This document shows, piece by piece, positions 22,568 through 29,750 of a stretch of 30,806 nt of DNA. The notes beneath the pieces are model-generated. The model made no database searches, was not told the origin of the DNA, and saw nothing but the letters and a program-made list of their open reading frames with translations. A program made the translations under genes and the position numbers. This DNA is from an uncultured Actinomycetes bacterium (GTDB lineage: Bacteria > Actinomycetota > Acidimicrobiia > Acidimicrobiales > Acidimicrobilacustridaceae). The DNA lies in assembly GCA_945957335.1 (NCBI GenBank), contig CAMFLJ010000004.1, positions 1 to 30,806 of the forward strand. Direction: 5' to 3'. Position 1 is the stretch's first letter. Every line of letters starts with the position of its first letter.

Positions 22568-23968
22568 ATGGGGGAACCAATCGCACACCGCCGACGAGGC
22601 CGACTCGTCGGCGCGGTGGCGCTCGCGCTCTTCGCTGCGCTGCTCGTGGGGGCGTGCAGCAGCGGTCGGGGTGCGGACAACTCGTCCGGCAACGGGAGCA
22701 CCGCGACCACCAAGGACGCCACCAACGCCTCGAGCTTCGGTGACCTGGCGTCGCCGTGCGGGCCCGGTGACGCCACCGGCGCCACCGCCCAGGGCGTGAC
22801 CGACACGGCCATCACCATCGGCTACGGCGACGACGCCGGCTACCAGGCCGCGCCGGGCCTGAGCCACCAGCTGTCGGACGCCATGAAGGCGATGATCGGC
22901 TGGTGCAACGAGCAGGGTGGCATCAATGGCCGCAAGGTCGTCGGCAACTACTACGACGCCAAGGTGCTCGAGACCAACAACGTCATGACCCAGGCCTGCG
23001 GCGAGGCGTTCGCCCTCGTCGGCGAGGGCTGGGTGGGCGACAGCGGCCAGGAGTCGGTGCGCCGTCCCTGCGGGCTGCCCGCCATCCCGGGCTACGCGGT
23101 GAGCCCCCAGTTCTCGAACGCACCGAACATGATCCAGGCGGTGCCGAACCCGGTCGACTACATGCCGACCGAGTTCGCGGCGGCGTTCCAGAAGCTGTTC
23201 CCGAACGAGATCAAGAAGACGGCCGTCGTCTACGCCGACTACCCGGCGACGAAGGACCCGAAGGACAAGGTGCTGGCCACCTACGGCCAGTACGGGTTCC
23301 AGTTCCTGGACTGCCCGCAGACCTACGGCATCGCCGGTGAGGCCGACTGGAAGCCCATCGCCCAGAAGCTGAAGGACTGCGGCGCCGAGGCCGTCTACTT
23401 CGCCGGCTCGCCGTACCCGAACTTCGAGAACCTGCTCGACGCCGCCAACCAGGTCGGCTTCAAGCCGATCTGGTTCAGCGACGCCAACATGTACGACGAG
23501 AACCTCTCGAAGTGGAACGTGAACGGCTACGCCGACCGCGTCTACATGCGCTCGTCGTTCATCCCGCTGTTCGAGGCCCAGGACGTGCCGGCGGTGCAGC
23601 AGTACATCGACGCCGTCACCAAGACGGGCGGTGAGACCAACCAGCTCGGCGAGCAGGCGGCCTCCTCGTTCCTGCTGTGGGCCACCGCGGCCAAGGCGTG
23701 CGGCTCGAACCTCACCCGTGACTGCCTGATGTCGGAGCTGAAGAAGGTCACCAGCTGGACCGGTGGCGGCCTCCACTCCGAGGGCAACCCGGCCGAGAAC
23801 CTGCCCGCCTCGTGCGGCATGGTGCTCAAGGTCACGGGCACCTCGTTCCAGCGGGTCTACCCCGAGCAGGCCGGCACCCTCGACTGCAGTGCCGACTACG
23901 TGCAGCCGGTCACCGGACCGCTGATCGACCGGGCGAAGCTGGTCGACCGCATCTCGCAGATCGACTAG
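22568..23968 (+). CDS. ABC-type branched-chain amino acid/amide-like substrate-binding lipoprotein (Peripla_BP_6 type)
   Basis: 466 residues. The lipoprotein signal is clear: a basic stretch RRRGR, a hydrophobic core, then LLVGAC with the lipid cysteine at 30, and a Ser/Thr/Gly-rich linker. The mature part has the Leu/Ile/Val-binding fold: ITIGYGDDAGYQ, a helix with WCNEQGGINGRKV, then YYDAKVLETNNVMTQACGEAFALVGEG. Many cysteines suggest several disulfides, as expected outside the membrane. AGGAGGGGA (22555-22563) precedes ATG 22568. No permease or ATPase gene lies nearby, so it is an orphan binding protein. It may sense or deliver a ligand for its neighbours, or share a distant transporter. 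Confidence 0.88.
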   Translation: MGEPIAHRRRGRLVGAVALALFAALLVGACSSGRGADNSSGNGSTATTKDATNASSFGDLASPCGPGDATGATAQGVTDTAITIGYGDDAGYQAAPGLSHQLSDAMKAMIGWCNEQGGINGRKVVGNYYDAKVLETNNVMTQACGEAFALVGEGWVGDSGQESVRRPCGLPAIPGYAVSPQFSNAPNMIQAVPNPVDYMPTEFAAAFQKLFPNEIKKTAVVYADYPATKDPKDKVLATYGQYGFQFLDCPQTYGIAGEADWKPIAQKLKDCGAEAVYFAGSPYPNFENLLDAANQVGFKPIWFSDANMYDENLSKWNVNGYADRVYMRSSFIPLFEAQDVPAVQQYIDAVTKTGGETNQLGEQAASSFLLWATAAKACGSNLTRDCLMSELKKVTSWTGGGLHSEGNPAENLPASCGMVLKVTGTSFQRVYPEQAGTLDCSADYVQPVTGPLIDRAKLVDRISQID

Positions 23969-23978
23969 CGGGATGGAT

Positions 23979-24018
23979 CGGGGGCCTGCGTCAGCCGGTG
24001 ACGGCGCGCAGGCCCCCG
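23979..24018. terminator. Terminator hairpin reaching into the convergent XRE gene
   Basis: CGGGGGCCTGCG (23979-23990) pairs perfectly over 12 bp with 24007-24018, around a 16-base loop. The right arm and loop lie inside the last codons of the convergent XRE gene, so one structure probably ends both transcripts. Confidence 0.65.
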
Positions 24019-24842
24019 GCCCCTCCGAGCACCACGAGGTCCAGCGCCCGGGCGGTGGCCTCGTCGTGGGGCAGGTGCACGACGAGGCGCTGGTCGGTCT
24101 CCTCGACCGACATCGACTCGTAGGCCAGCCGTAGCTCACCCGCCTCCGGGTGCACGACCCGCTCGACACGTGTGCGGCGAGCCACCGTCGGGCCGGCGGC
24201 CAGTCGTGCGCCGAGCAGTTCCGAGCCGGTCGGCCCGAGCGACTCGAGGAACTCCCGGAAGCCGGGGTCGTCGGGGCGGTTGTCGGTGCGCACCTCCCCG
24301 GCCACGGCGTCGGCGACGACGTCCCACGCCGGGTAGGCGACCCGAGCGCGCTGGTCGGCGAAGAGGTAGCGCACGAGGTTGGGGGTGCCGTCGTCGAGGA
24401 CGCCGAGGCCCTCGAAGAACCGGTCCCAGGCCTCGGTGCGGACGAGGACGTCGCCGTGGCGGTCGACGACGGCCGCGATCGTGGGCTCCATGCTCGTCAG
24501 CAGGAGCCGCACGGCCGGGCGCACCTCCCGGTCGGGTGGCTGGACGCTCGGGCACATCTCGCCGGAGCTGGCGATCGTGCCGAGGCGCATGAGCAGCGCC
24601 CGCTCGTCGTCGGAGAGCTGGAGGGTGTCGGCCAGGGCGGCGAGCACCTGGGCCGAAGGATGGTGGTCACGGCCCTGCTCGAGGCGCGTGAGGTAGTCGA
24701 CGCTCACCCCGGCGAGGGTGGCGACCTCGGCGCGACGCAGGCCCGGGGTGCGGCGACGGCCCCCGGGCGGCAGGCCCACCTGTCCGGGAGTGACCGCCTC
24801 ACGTCGCTGGCGGAGGAAGGTGCCGAGGGCGTTGTCGGCCAT
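23991..24842 (-). CDS. XRE-family transcriptional regulator with MmyB-like ligand domain
   Basis: 283 residues. The helix-turn-helix at about 32-75 reads LRRAEVATLAGVSVDYLTRLEQGRDHHPS, followed by VLAALADTLQL. This is the form typical of actinobacterial regulators with a C-terminal MmyB-like (PAS-type) domain, here from about 105 on (LLLTSMEPTIAAVVDRHGDVL, then WDRFFEGLG). Such proteins are thought to bind fatty-acyl or other hydrophobic ligands and often control a divergent gene. The divergent neighbour here is a YceI-like protein, 116 bases away. CACACT lies 6 bases before ATG 24842, with no Shine-Dalgarno. Confidence 0.9.
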   Translation of the reverse strand: MADNALGTFLRQRREAVTPGQVGLPPGGRRRTPGLRRAEVATLAGVSVDYLTRLEQGRDHHPSAQVLAALADTLQLSDDERALLMRLGTIASSGEMCPSVQPPDREVRPAVRLLLTSMEPTIAAVVDRHGDVLVRTEAWDRFFEGLGVLDDGTPNLVRYLFADQRARVAYPAWDVVADAVAGEVRTDNRPDDPGFREFLESLGPTGSELLGARLAAGPTVARRTRVERVVHPEAGELRLAYESMSVEETDQRLVVHLPHDEATARALDLVVLGGAGGLRAVTG

Positions 24843-24958
24843 CGGCCCAGTGTGCCGGGGGACGAGGCGGACGAGGGTGGCCCTGTCGGGGCCAGGCCCC
24901 GGGAGACCGGGCTGGAGGCGGCCTCCCCCCACGGTTCCGGGTGTCCCACCCTGCTCCC

Positions 24959-25540
24959 ATGAGCACACAGACCCCCACCGACTCCTCCACCACGCTGCCG
25001 CTCGCGCCCGGGCGCTGGGCCCTCGACGGCAACCACTTCCGGGTCGGGTTCGCGATCCGCCACCTCGGTGTGTCCAAGGTCCGGGGACAGTTCCTCGGCG
25101 TGACGGCCGAGCTCGTCGTCGGCGACACCACGGCCACCAGCTCGCTCACCGTCGAGGTCGACCTGGCGTCGATCGACACGGGCAACGCAGACCGCGACGC
25201 CCATGTCCGCTCGTCGGACATCCTCGACATCGAGGCGCGTCCCACCATGTCCTACCGGGGCACCGGCATCACCGGTTCTGGCGACGAGCTCGTCCTCGAC
25301 GGCGAGCTCACGATCGGGTCGGTCACCCGTCCGGTGTCCTTCGCGGTCGAGTTCGGGGGCGTCGAGACCTTCCCCGGTGACGGGTCGGTGCACGCCGGGT
25401 TCGAGGCGGTCGGTGAGATCCGGCGCACGGACTTCGGGCTCGACGGCGGCCTGCTGGCCTCGACCATGCTCGGCGACGTCGTGAAGATCGAGATCGACGT
25501 GCAGTTCGTGGCGGCGGGCGAGCAGCCCGCACCCGCCTGA
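24959..25540 (+). CDS. YceI family protein
   Basis: 193 residues. WALDGNHFRVGFAIRHLGVSKVRGQF is the YceI opening and is followed by the lipocalin-like strands: LTVEVDLASIDTGNADRDAHVRSSDILD, then PTMSYRGTGI, TRPVSFAVEF and RTDFGLD. The family binds isoprenoid-type lipids in a beta-barrel. There is no signal peptide, so unlike E. coli YceI it should be cytoplasmic. ATG 24959 lacks a Shine-Dalgarno; CACCCT is 6 bases upstream. An in-frame GTG at 24941 is less likely. The divergent XRE regulator probably controls it. Confidence 0.92.
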   Translation: MSTQTPTDSSTTLPLAPGRWALDGNHFRVGFAIRHLGVSKVRGQFLGVTAELVVGDTTATSSLTVEVDLASIDTGNADRDAHVRSSDILDIEARPTMSYRGTGITGSGDELVLDGELTIGSVTRPVSFAVEFGGVETFPGDGSVHAGFEAVGEIRRTDFGLDGGLLASTMLGDVVKIEIDVQFVAAGEQPAPA

Positions 25541-25552
25541 CGGGCGCGACGA

Positions 25553-25581
25553 CGGGGCCGGCCCCAGAGGGGCCGGCCCCG
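25553..25581. terminator. Perfect bidirectional terminator with self-palindromic arms
   Basis: A 13-bp perfect stem (25553-25565 with 25569-25581) with a 3-base loop AGA, between convergent YceI and split-barrel genes. Each arm contains GGGGCCGGCCCC, itself a palindrome, so each arm can also fold on its own. Confidence 0.75.
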
Positions 25582-25591
25582 TGCCGCTCGA

Positions 25592-26029
25592 CTACTCGGC
25601 GAAGGTCCAGGGGCCGTTGCCCCCGATGCGGTCGACGTCGATGACGACGGTGACCGCGGTCGACGACCGGCTGAGGTTCAGCGGGTGGTCGGCCTTCCCG
25701 ACGTAGGTGCGGCACAACTCGTCGCACAGCTCCTTGTCGGCGGCACCGTCGAGCACGTCGGCGCGGCCGTAGACGAGGAGGTGCTGCTGGGTGCCCGCCT
25801 GGTTGCGGGCCTCGTCCTCGATGGAGAGGACGACGTGAGGGTGGCGGCGGATGTTGCGGACCTTGGCGGTCGCTCCCTCGGCGCAGAAGAACACCTGGTC
25901 ACCGCGGACCCCGCACCACACGACGGACACCTGTGGTGACCCGTCGGGGTTCTGCGTGACCACGTGCGCGAGCGCACTGGAGCCGAGCAGGGCTTCGGCC
26001 GGCGCAGGGATGGATCGGAGCACCGTCAT
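25592..26029 (-). CDS. PPOX-class (F420/FMN-dependent) split-barrel protein
   Basis: 145 residues of the pyridoxamine-phosphate-oxidase-like split barrel. HVVTQNPDGSPQVSVVW, then VFFCAEGATAKVRNIRRHPHVVLSIED, and LLVYGRADVLD are typical of the actinobacterial F420-dependent group. It probably reduces or oxidises a small molecule with F420 or flavin; which one cannot be told by eye. ATG 26029 has a G-run ribosome site. That site sits in the loop of a small inverted repeat, and an in-frame GTG exists at 26035. Confidence 0.85.
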   Translation of the reverse strand: MTVLRSIPAPAEALLGSSALAHVVTQNPDGSPQVSVVWCGVRGDQVFFCAEGATAKVRNIRRHPHVVLSIEDEARNQAGTQQHLLVYGRADVLDGAADKELCDELCRTYVGKADHPLNLSRSSTAVTVVIDVDRIGGNGPWTFAE

Positions 26030-26030
26030 T

Positions 26031-26045
26031 GACACCCCCCGTGTC
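26031..26045 (-). promoter_or_regulatory. Inverted repeat enclosing the ribosome site of the split-barrel gene
   Basis: On the mRNA strand GACAC-GGGGG-GTGTC ends 1 base before ATG 26029. The G-run that should act as Shine-Dalgarno is the loop, so the hairpin, or a protein bound to the palindrome, could affect initiation. The stem is only 5 bp, so this is tentative. Confidence 0.35.
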
Positions 26046-26093
26046 GTGGTGGGTCAACGATGCACCTCGGAGCCGCGTTTGGGAACCCCTCCA

Positions 26094-26115
26094 CCTCGTG
26101 AATGTGCGCACGAGG
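26094..26115. terminator. Hairpin after the membrane-protein gene
   Basis: CCTCGTG, loop of 8 bases, CACGAGG: a perfect 7-bp stem 8 bases past the stop of the minus-strand membrane-protein gene. Confidence 0.45.
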
Positions 26116-26122
26116 CGCGGCC

Positions 26123-27025
26123 TCAGCCCTCGACGGGTGAGGGATCGGGCAGCGTCGTGGTGCTCCCGCCGATCGGGCGGCTCAGCGCGGCGGGCGCCTT
26201 GTGCGCGTTGAACCCCTTGGTGAGGAGGATGCCGAGGACGATGAACGCGATGCCGAGCCACTCGGGGGCGGCGTCGAAGCACAGCGAGAGGATGCCGATC
26301 ACGGTGATCCACGGGGTCACCGTGCCCACGAAGTCGCGCATCGTCGGCGCCTCGGAGATGCGGCCCTCACCCAGCGCCCGCAGCCGGTTCGGGTACCAGA
26401 TCGTGAACTGGGCGGCCACGATCATCGGGAGCGTCTGGATGATCCAGCCGGTCCAGAGGTTGTTGGCGTCGCGGAGCACGGCGTCGCCGTACCAGCCCGA
26501 TGCGGCCTCGATGAAGAACGCGAGTGCCCACACCCACGAGATGACGTAGTTGGCCCGCAGGAAGTGCGGCTCGTCCCACATCTCGGGCGGCGCGTCCTCC
26601 TTGGCGTACTGCAGGGTGAACGGCTGGCGCACCAGGATCGAGCCGAGGACGATCACGAACAGGGCGACGTTGGCGACCTCGCCGCCCCACAGCTCGAGCC
26701 ACGTGCGGGTGCCGGCCGAGGCGAAGGCGATCACGATCGTGAGCCCGGTGAAGTAGACGACGTCGGACCACTCGAGCATCTTCGGGGTGCCGCCGCGGAT
26801 CCAGTTCACGCACATCACGAGCACCGCGGTGCCCAGCGCGAGGGCCGACGAGAGCTCGAGGCGGTTCGGGCCCTCGGCGAGCGAGTAGATGATCCACGGC
26901 GCCAGGCCCACGAGCGGGTTCGCCATGATCGCGTCGAGGGCGCCCGACCGGCGATGGTGGGCCGGTTCGGCGCCGGGGACGGAACCGGGCGCGTCCGAGG
27001 GCTGTCTGTCCATGGATGTGGCCAT
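26123..27025 (-). CDS. Multi-pass membrane protein of unknown function
   Basis: 300 residues. After a polar N-terminus (about 30 residues) there are roughly seven or eight hydrophobic helices: about 37-50, 58-76, 86-104, 116-132, 159-176, 189-210, 236-252 and 257-272. The C-terminal tail is hydrophilic. Between helices lies YAKEDAPPEMWDEPHFLRANYV, with conserved-looking acidic and aromatic residues. I do not recognise the family. I chose ATG 27025; a second ATG four codons later is possible. Its neighbours on the same strand are a fasciclin gene upstream and the split-barrel gene downstream, each with its own hairpin, so it may be transcribed alone. Confidence 0.75.
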   Translation of the reverse strand: MATSMDRQPSDAPGSVPGAEPAHHRRSGALDAIMANPLVGLAPWIIYSLAEGPNRLELSSALALGTAVLVMCVNWIRGGTPKMLEWSDVVYFTGLTIVIAFASAGTRTWLELWGGEVANVALFVIVLGSILVRQPFTLQYAKEDAPPEMWDEPHFLRANYVISWVWALAFFIEAASGWYGDAVLRDANNLWTGWIIQTLPMIVAAQFTIWYPNRLRALGEGRISEAPTMRDFVGTVTPWITVIGILSLCFDAAPEWLGIAFIVLGILLTKGFNAHKAPAALSRPIGGSTTTLPDPSPVEG

Positions 27026-27066
27026 GGTCCGAACATCGGCACGCCGCGGCGGGCACTGGAGCGCGG

Positions 27067-27100
27067 CACGGCCCGCCGGGGGTGGACCCGGCGGGCCGTG
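27067..27100. terminator. Terminator hairpin after the fasciclin gene
   Basis: A 14-bp perfect stem (27067-27080 with 27087-27100) around the loop GGTGGA. It lies 44 bases past the fasciclin stop on the minus strand, between it and the membrane-protein gene. Confidence 0.65.
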
Positions 27101-27144
27101 ACATCGGGTCGCCCGGAGGGGCCGGGCGTCTGCTCAGCCGGCGA

Positions 27145-27789
27145 TCAGAGGTCGGCGGGACGCAGCACGAAGGCGATGCCGTGGGCGATGCCGTTGCTGG
27201 CCTGGATGTCGAGCTTCCCGGGGATCAGGAAGGGGTCGATGTCGTTGGGGTCCTGGTCACCGAGGATTGCGGTGCCGAAGGCCCGAATCGGCGTCACGGT
27301 GATCTGGCCGCCCTGGAGGGTTGTCAGCTTGGTGCCGCGAGGCACCGAGAGGGCCGTCTTCGAGTCGATGTCGGCGCCCGGGATGACGTGGTACTGCACC
27401 ACGGTCTCGAGGGTCGAGGTCGGCAGCGAGGTCACCAGCTTGGTGGCCACCGCGGACTCGCTGGCGAACCACCAGCGGAAGCCGAAGAGGTCGGCCGCGA
27501 GGGCCTGGAACGCCCGGTCGTTGGGCAGGAAGACCGTCAGCTTCGGGCTGTTCGGGTCGGCCGCCAGCGCCAGGGGCGTCGACGGGTTCTCGGCCAGGAT
27601 CTTGTCGACGACCGCGTCGATGATGTCGAAGTCGTACCAGTTGCGGTCGAAGCCGCCGCCCTGCGAGTCGAGGACCTGCTTCAGGGTGGGTGCCCCGGGG
27701 CTGCTCGCCCCTGCCGGTGCCGCCACTGCCAGGGTTCCGGCCATGGCGAGGGCGGCAACGCCGCCGGCGATGAGCTTCTTGAGGCGCAT
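27145..27789 (-). CDS. Secreted fasciclin (FAS1) domain protein
   Basis: 214 residues. ATG 27789 (GGGAGA upstream) opens a Sec signal peptide: MRLKKL, a hydrophobic Ala/Gly stretch, and likely cleavage after PAGA near residue 28. One FAS1 domain follows: LTVFLPNDRAFQALAADLFG, then VVQYHVIPGADI (YH motif), and a C-terminal IQASNGIAHGIAFVLRP. There is no lipobox or anchor, so it is probably secreted or wall-associated and adhesive. Related to the MPT70/MPB83 type of protein in mycobacteria. Upstream (27790-27912) is relatively A/T-rich with a 10-base palindrome, suggesting its own regulated promoter. Confidence 0.92.
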   Translation of the reverse strand: MRLKKLIAGGVAALAMAGTLAVAAPAGASSPGAPTLKQVLDSQGGGFDRNWYDFDIIDAVVDKILAENPSTPLALAADPNSPKLTVFLPNDRAFQALAADLFGFRWWFASESAVATKLVTSLPTSTLETVVQYHVIPGADIDSKTALSVPRGTKLTTLQGGQITVTPIRAFGTAILGDQDPNDIDPFLIPGKLDIQASNGIAHGIAFVLRPADL

Positions 27790-27851
27790 CGTGATGTCTC
27801 CCTCGGGTGGGTTCAGGTGGGTGCGGCCGAGCGGCCGCCCCTTGTACGAAC

Positions 27852-27861
27852 CCACGCGTGG
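27852..27861. promoter_or_regulatory. Palindrome CCACGCGTGG upstream of the fasciclin gene
   Basis: A perfect 10-base palindrome 62 bases before the fasciclin start. It is flanked by the most A/T-rich stretch of the neighbourhood (27869-27886, including ATTAGTGCTTATTCAT). Position and composition suggest an operator-promoter region; no -10/-35 pair is assigned with confidence. Confidence 0.4.
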
Positions 27862-27912
27862 AAGTGGATTAGTGCTTATTCATGAACGAGACGCGAGGGG
27901 CCGAGGCGTGGC

Positions 27913-29631
27913 TCAGTCGAGCGAGGGGGTGCGGGTGTCGCGGCCCGAGCGCAGGACCGCACCGGGCCGAGCGTCGGCGAGGCGGCCGTCGGCGACGAGA
28001 GGCGTGCCGTTGACCACGACGTGCTCGATGCCCTGCGAGTCGGCGTAGAGGCGGGCGGCGCCGCCCGGCAGGTCGGTCCGCAGGGCGATGGGGTCGCTGT
28101 CGACGGTCATCGGGTCGAGGACCACGATGTCGGCGTGGTGGCCGACCTCGAGGCGGCCGCGGTCGACGAGGCCGTAGAGCTGGGCGGGCACGTCGGTGAT
28201 GAGGTGCACGGCCTCCTCGAGCGGCAGCACGCCGTGCTCGCGCACGGCCTCGCCCAGCAGCACCGTCGAGTAGTTGAACGTGGCGAGGAGGTCGAGGTGG
28301 GCGCCGGCGTCGGAGGCCCCGATCACGGCCCTCGAGTCCCGCCACACGTCGACGCGCATCTTCCACTCCTCGGCGCTCGACACCGGGGCGTCGGGCCCGA
28401 AGCTGGTGAGCAGGTCGTCGGCGACGGCGATCTCGCAGAGCATGTCGAAGGGCTCACGCCCCTGCTCGGCGGCGATCTCGCTGACCATGCGGCCCACGTA
28501 GGGCCGGTTCTCCTCGGCGACGACGTCGAAGATGCGCTTGGTCGACCAGTCGGCGAGGGTCCGCATCGGGTTGCTGTCGACCTGGGCGGCGGCGTTCAGC
28601 TCGGCCCGGGCGACCGGATCGGCCAGGATCGCCTTCTTGTAGGCGTGGGGGAGCCCCATCACCGTCTCCCAGCCGGGCATGGCGTCGAGCACGAAGCCCG
28701 ACTCGAGCGAGAGGCGGACGCCGGGCGGCTTGGGGATGGTGAGGGCGATGACCTTGCCGCCGCGCTCGCGGGCCACGTCCCCGGCGGAGAGCTGGTTCTC
28801 GACGTTCCCCGCCGATGCCGTGGTGATCACGAGGATGTTCCAGTTGAGCGGGCGCTGGGCGGCCGCCGACATGTCGGCCATGAGCTCCTTGGCCCATGGC
28901 TCGAACGGCCCGACCATCGGCAGGAACTCGAGCGAGGTGCCCTCGTGCTCGCCGGCGACGCGGCACAGCTCGACCAGCTCGTCCTTGGTGGCGTAGCGGG
29001 AGGGCACCATGCGGCCCTCGGCGTCGTTGTGGGTGCGGGCCCACGACGAGGAGAACCCGATGCCGCCCGCCTCGAGCCCGTCGTGGAGGAGGCGGGACAT
29101 GGCCGCGACCTCGTCGGGGGTGGCGGCGCGCTGGTTGGACTCGCCGCCCATGACCGCCCGGCGGATGGCCGAGTGGCCGACCATCATCCCGACGTTCACG
29201 CCGACCCTGCCCTCGAGGGCGTCGAGGTACTCGGCCGTCGTCCGCCACGACCAGGGCACGCCCTCGCGCAGCGACTCGAGCGGCATCCCCTCGACGCGGG
29301 CGAGCATGCGCATGAGGTACTCGCTGTCGGCGGCGTCGTCGGTCAGCGGGGCGATCGTGAACCCGCAGTTGCCGGCGAGCACGGTGGTGACACCGTGCAG
29401 CGGCGACGGGGTGAGGGCGCCGTCCCAGAAGGCCTGGGCGTCGAAGTGGGTGTGCACGTCGACGAAGCCCGGCGTGACGACCTTGCCCGTGGCGTCGATG
29501 GTGCGCTCGGCCTCGCCCTCGACCACGCCGATGGCGACGATGCGCCCGTCCTTGACGCCGACGTCGGCCCGGCGGCGCTCGGCCCCGGTCCCGTCGATGA
29601 CGTCACCACCGCGGATGATCAGATCCAGCAC
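27913..29631 (-). CDS. N-acyl-D-amino-acid deacylase-like amidohydrolase (second copy)
   Basis: 572-residue amidohydrolase with a GTG start at 29631 and GAGGAGGGG just upstream. Metal motif VDVHTHFDAQ with His60, His62 and Asp64; bridging Cys89 in GNCG; catalytic Asp441 in ASDAGAH. These numbers match the first copy (10280-11986) almost exactly at the N-terminus. The middle and C-terminal parts differ, which suggests a different substrate. C-terminal VDRGRLEVGHHADIVVLD is the usual return to the small beta-sandwich domain. It is divergent from an esterase gene across 119 bases, so the two may be co-regulated. Confidence 0.9.
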   Translation of the reverse strand: MLDLIIRGGDVIDGTGAERRRADVGVKDGRIVAIGVVEGEAERTIDATGKVVTPGFVDVHTHFDAQAFWDGALTPSPLHGVTTVLAGNCGFTIAPLTDDAADSEYLMRMLARVEGMPLESLREGVPWSWRTTAEYLDALEGRVGVNVGMMVGHSAIRRAVMGGESNQRAATPDEVAAMSRLLHDGLEAGGIGFSSSWARTHNDAEGRMVPSRYATKDELVELCRVAGEHEGTSLEFLPMVGPFEPWAKELMADMSAAAQRPLNWNILVITTASAGNVENQLSAGDVARERGGKVIALTIPKPPGVRLSLESGFVLDAMPGWETVMGLPHAYKKAILADPVARAELNAAAQVDSNPMRTLADWSTKRIFDVVAEENRPYVGRMVSEIAAEQGREPFDMLCEIAVADDLLTSFGPDAPVSSAEEWKMRVDVWRDSRAVIGASDAGAHLDLLATFNYSTVLLGEAVREHGVLPLEEAVHLITDVPAQLYGLVDRGRLEVGHHADIVVLDPMTVDSDPIALRTDLPGGAARLYADSQGIEHVVVNGTPLVADGRLADARPGAVLRSGRDTRTPSLD

Positions 29632-29750
29632 GTCGACCCCTCCTCGTCCCCCGGCCGTGGGCGGCCGTCGATCTCCCCATGGTGGCGCGACCGGGGTGCC
29701 CCGGGCGAGCGCACGGGTGACGGTTCTCGCAGCCGTGCCAGGATCGGGCC

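Noticed and set aside
21257..24169. 970-codon minus-strand open frame opposite the sulfotransferase and binding-protein genes
   Set aside because: Spans two genes with clear motifs, ribosome sites and a promoter on the plus strand; no recognisable domain in its own translation.
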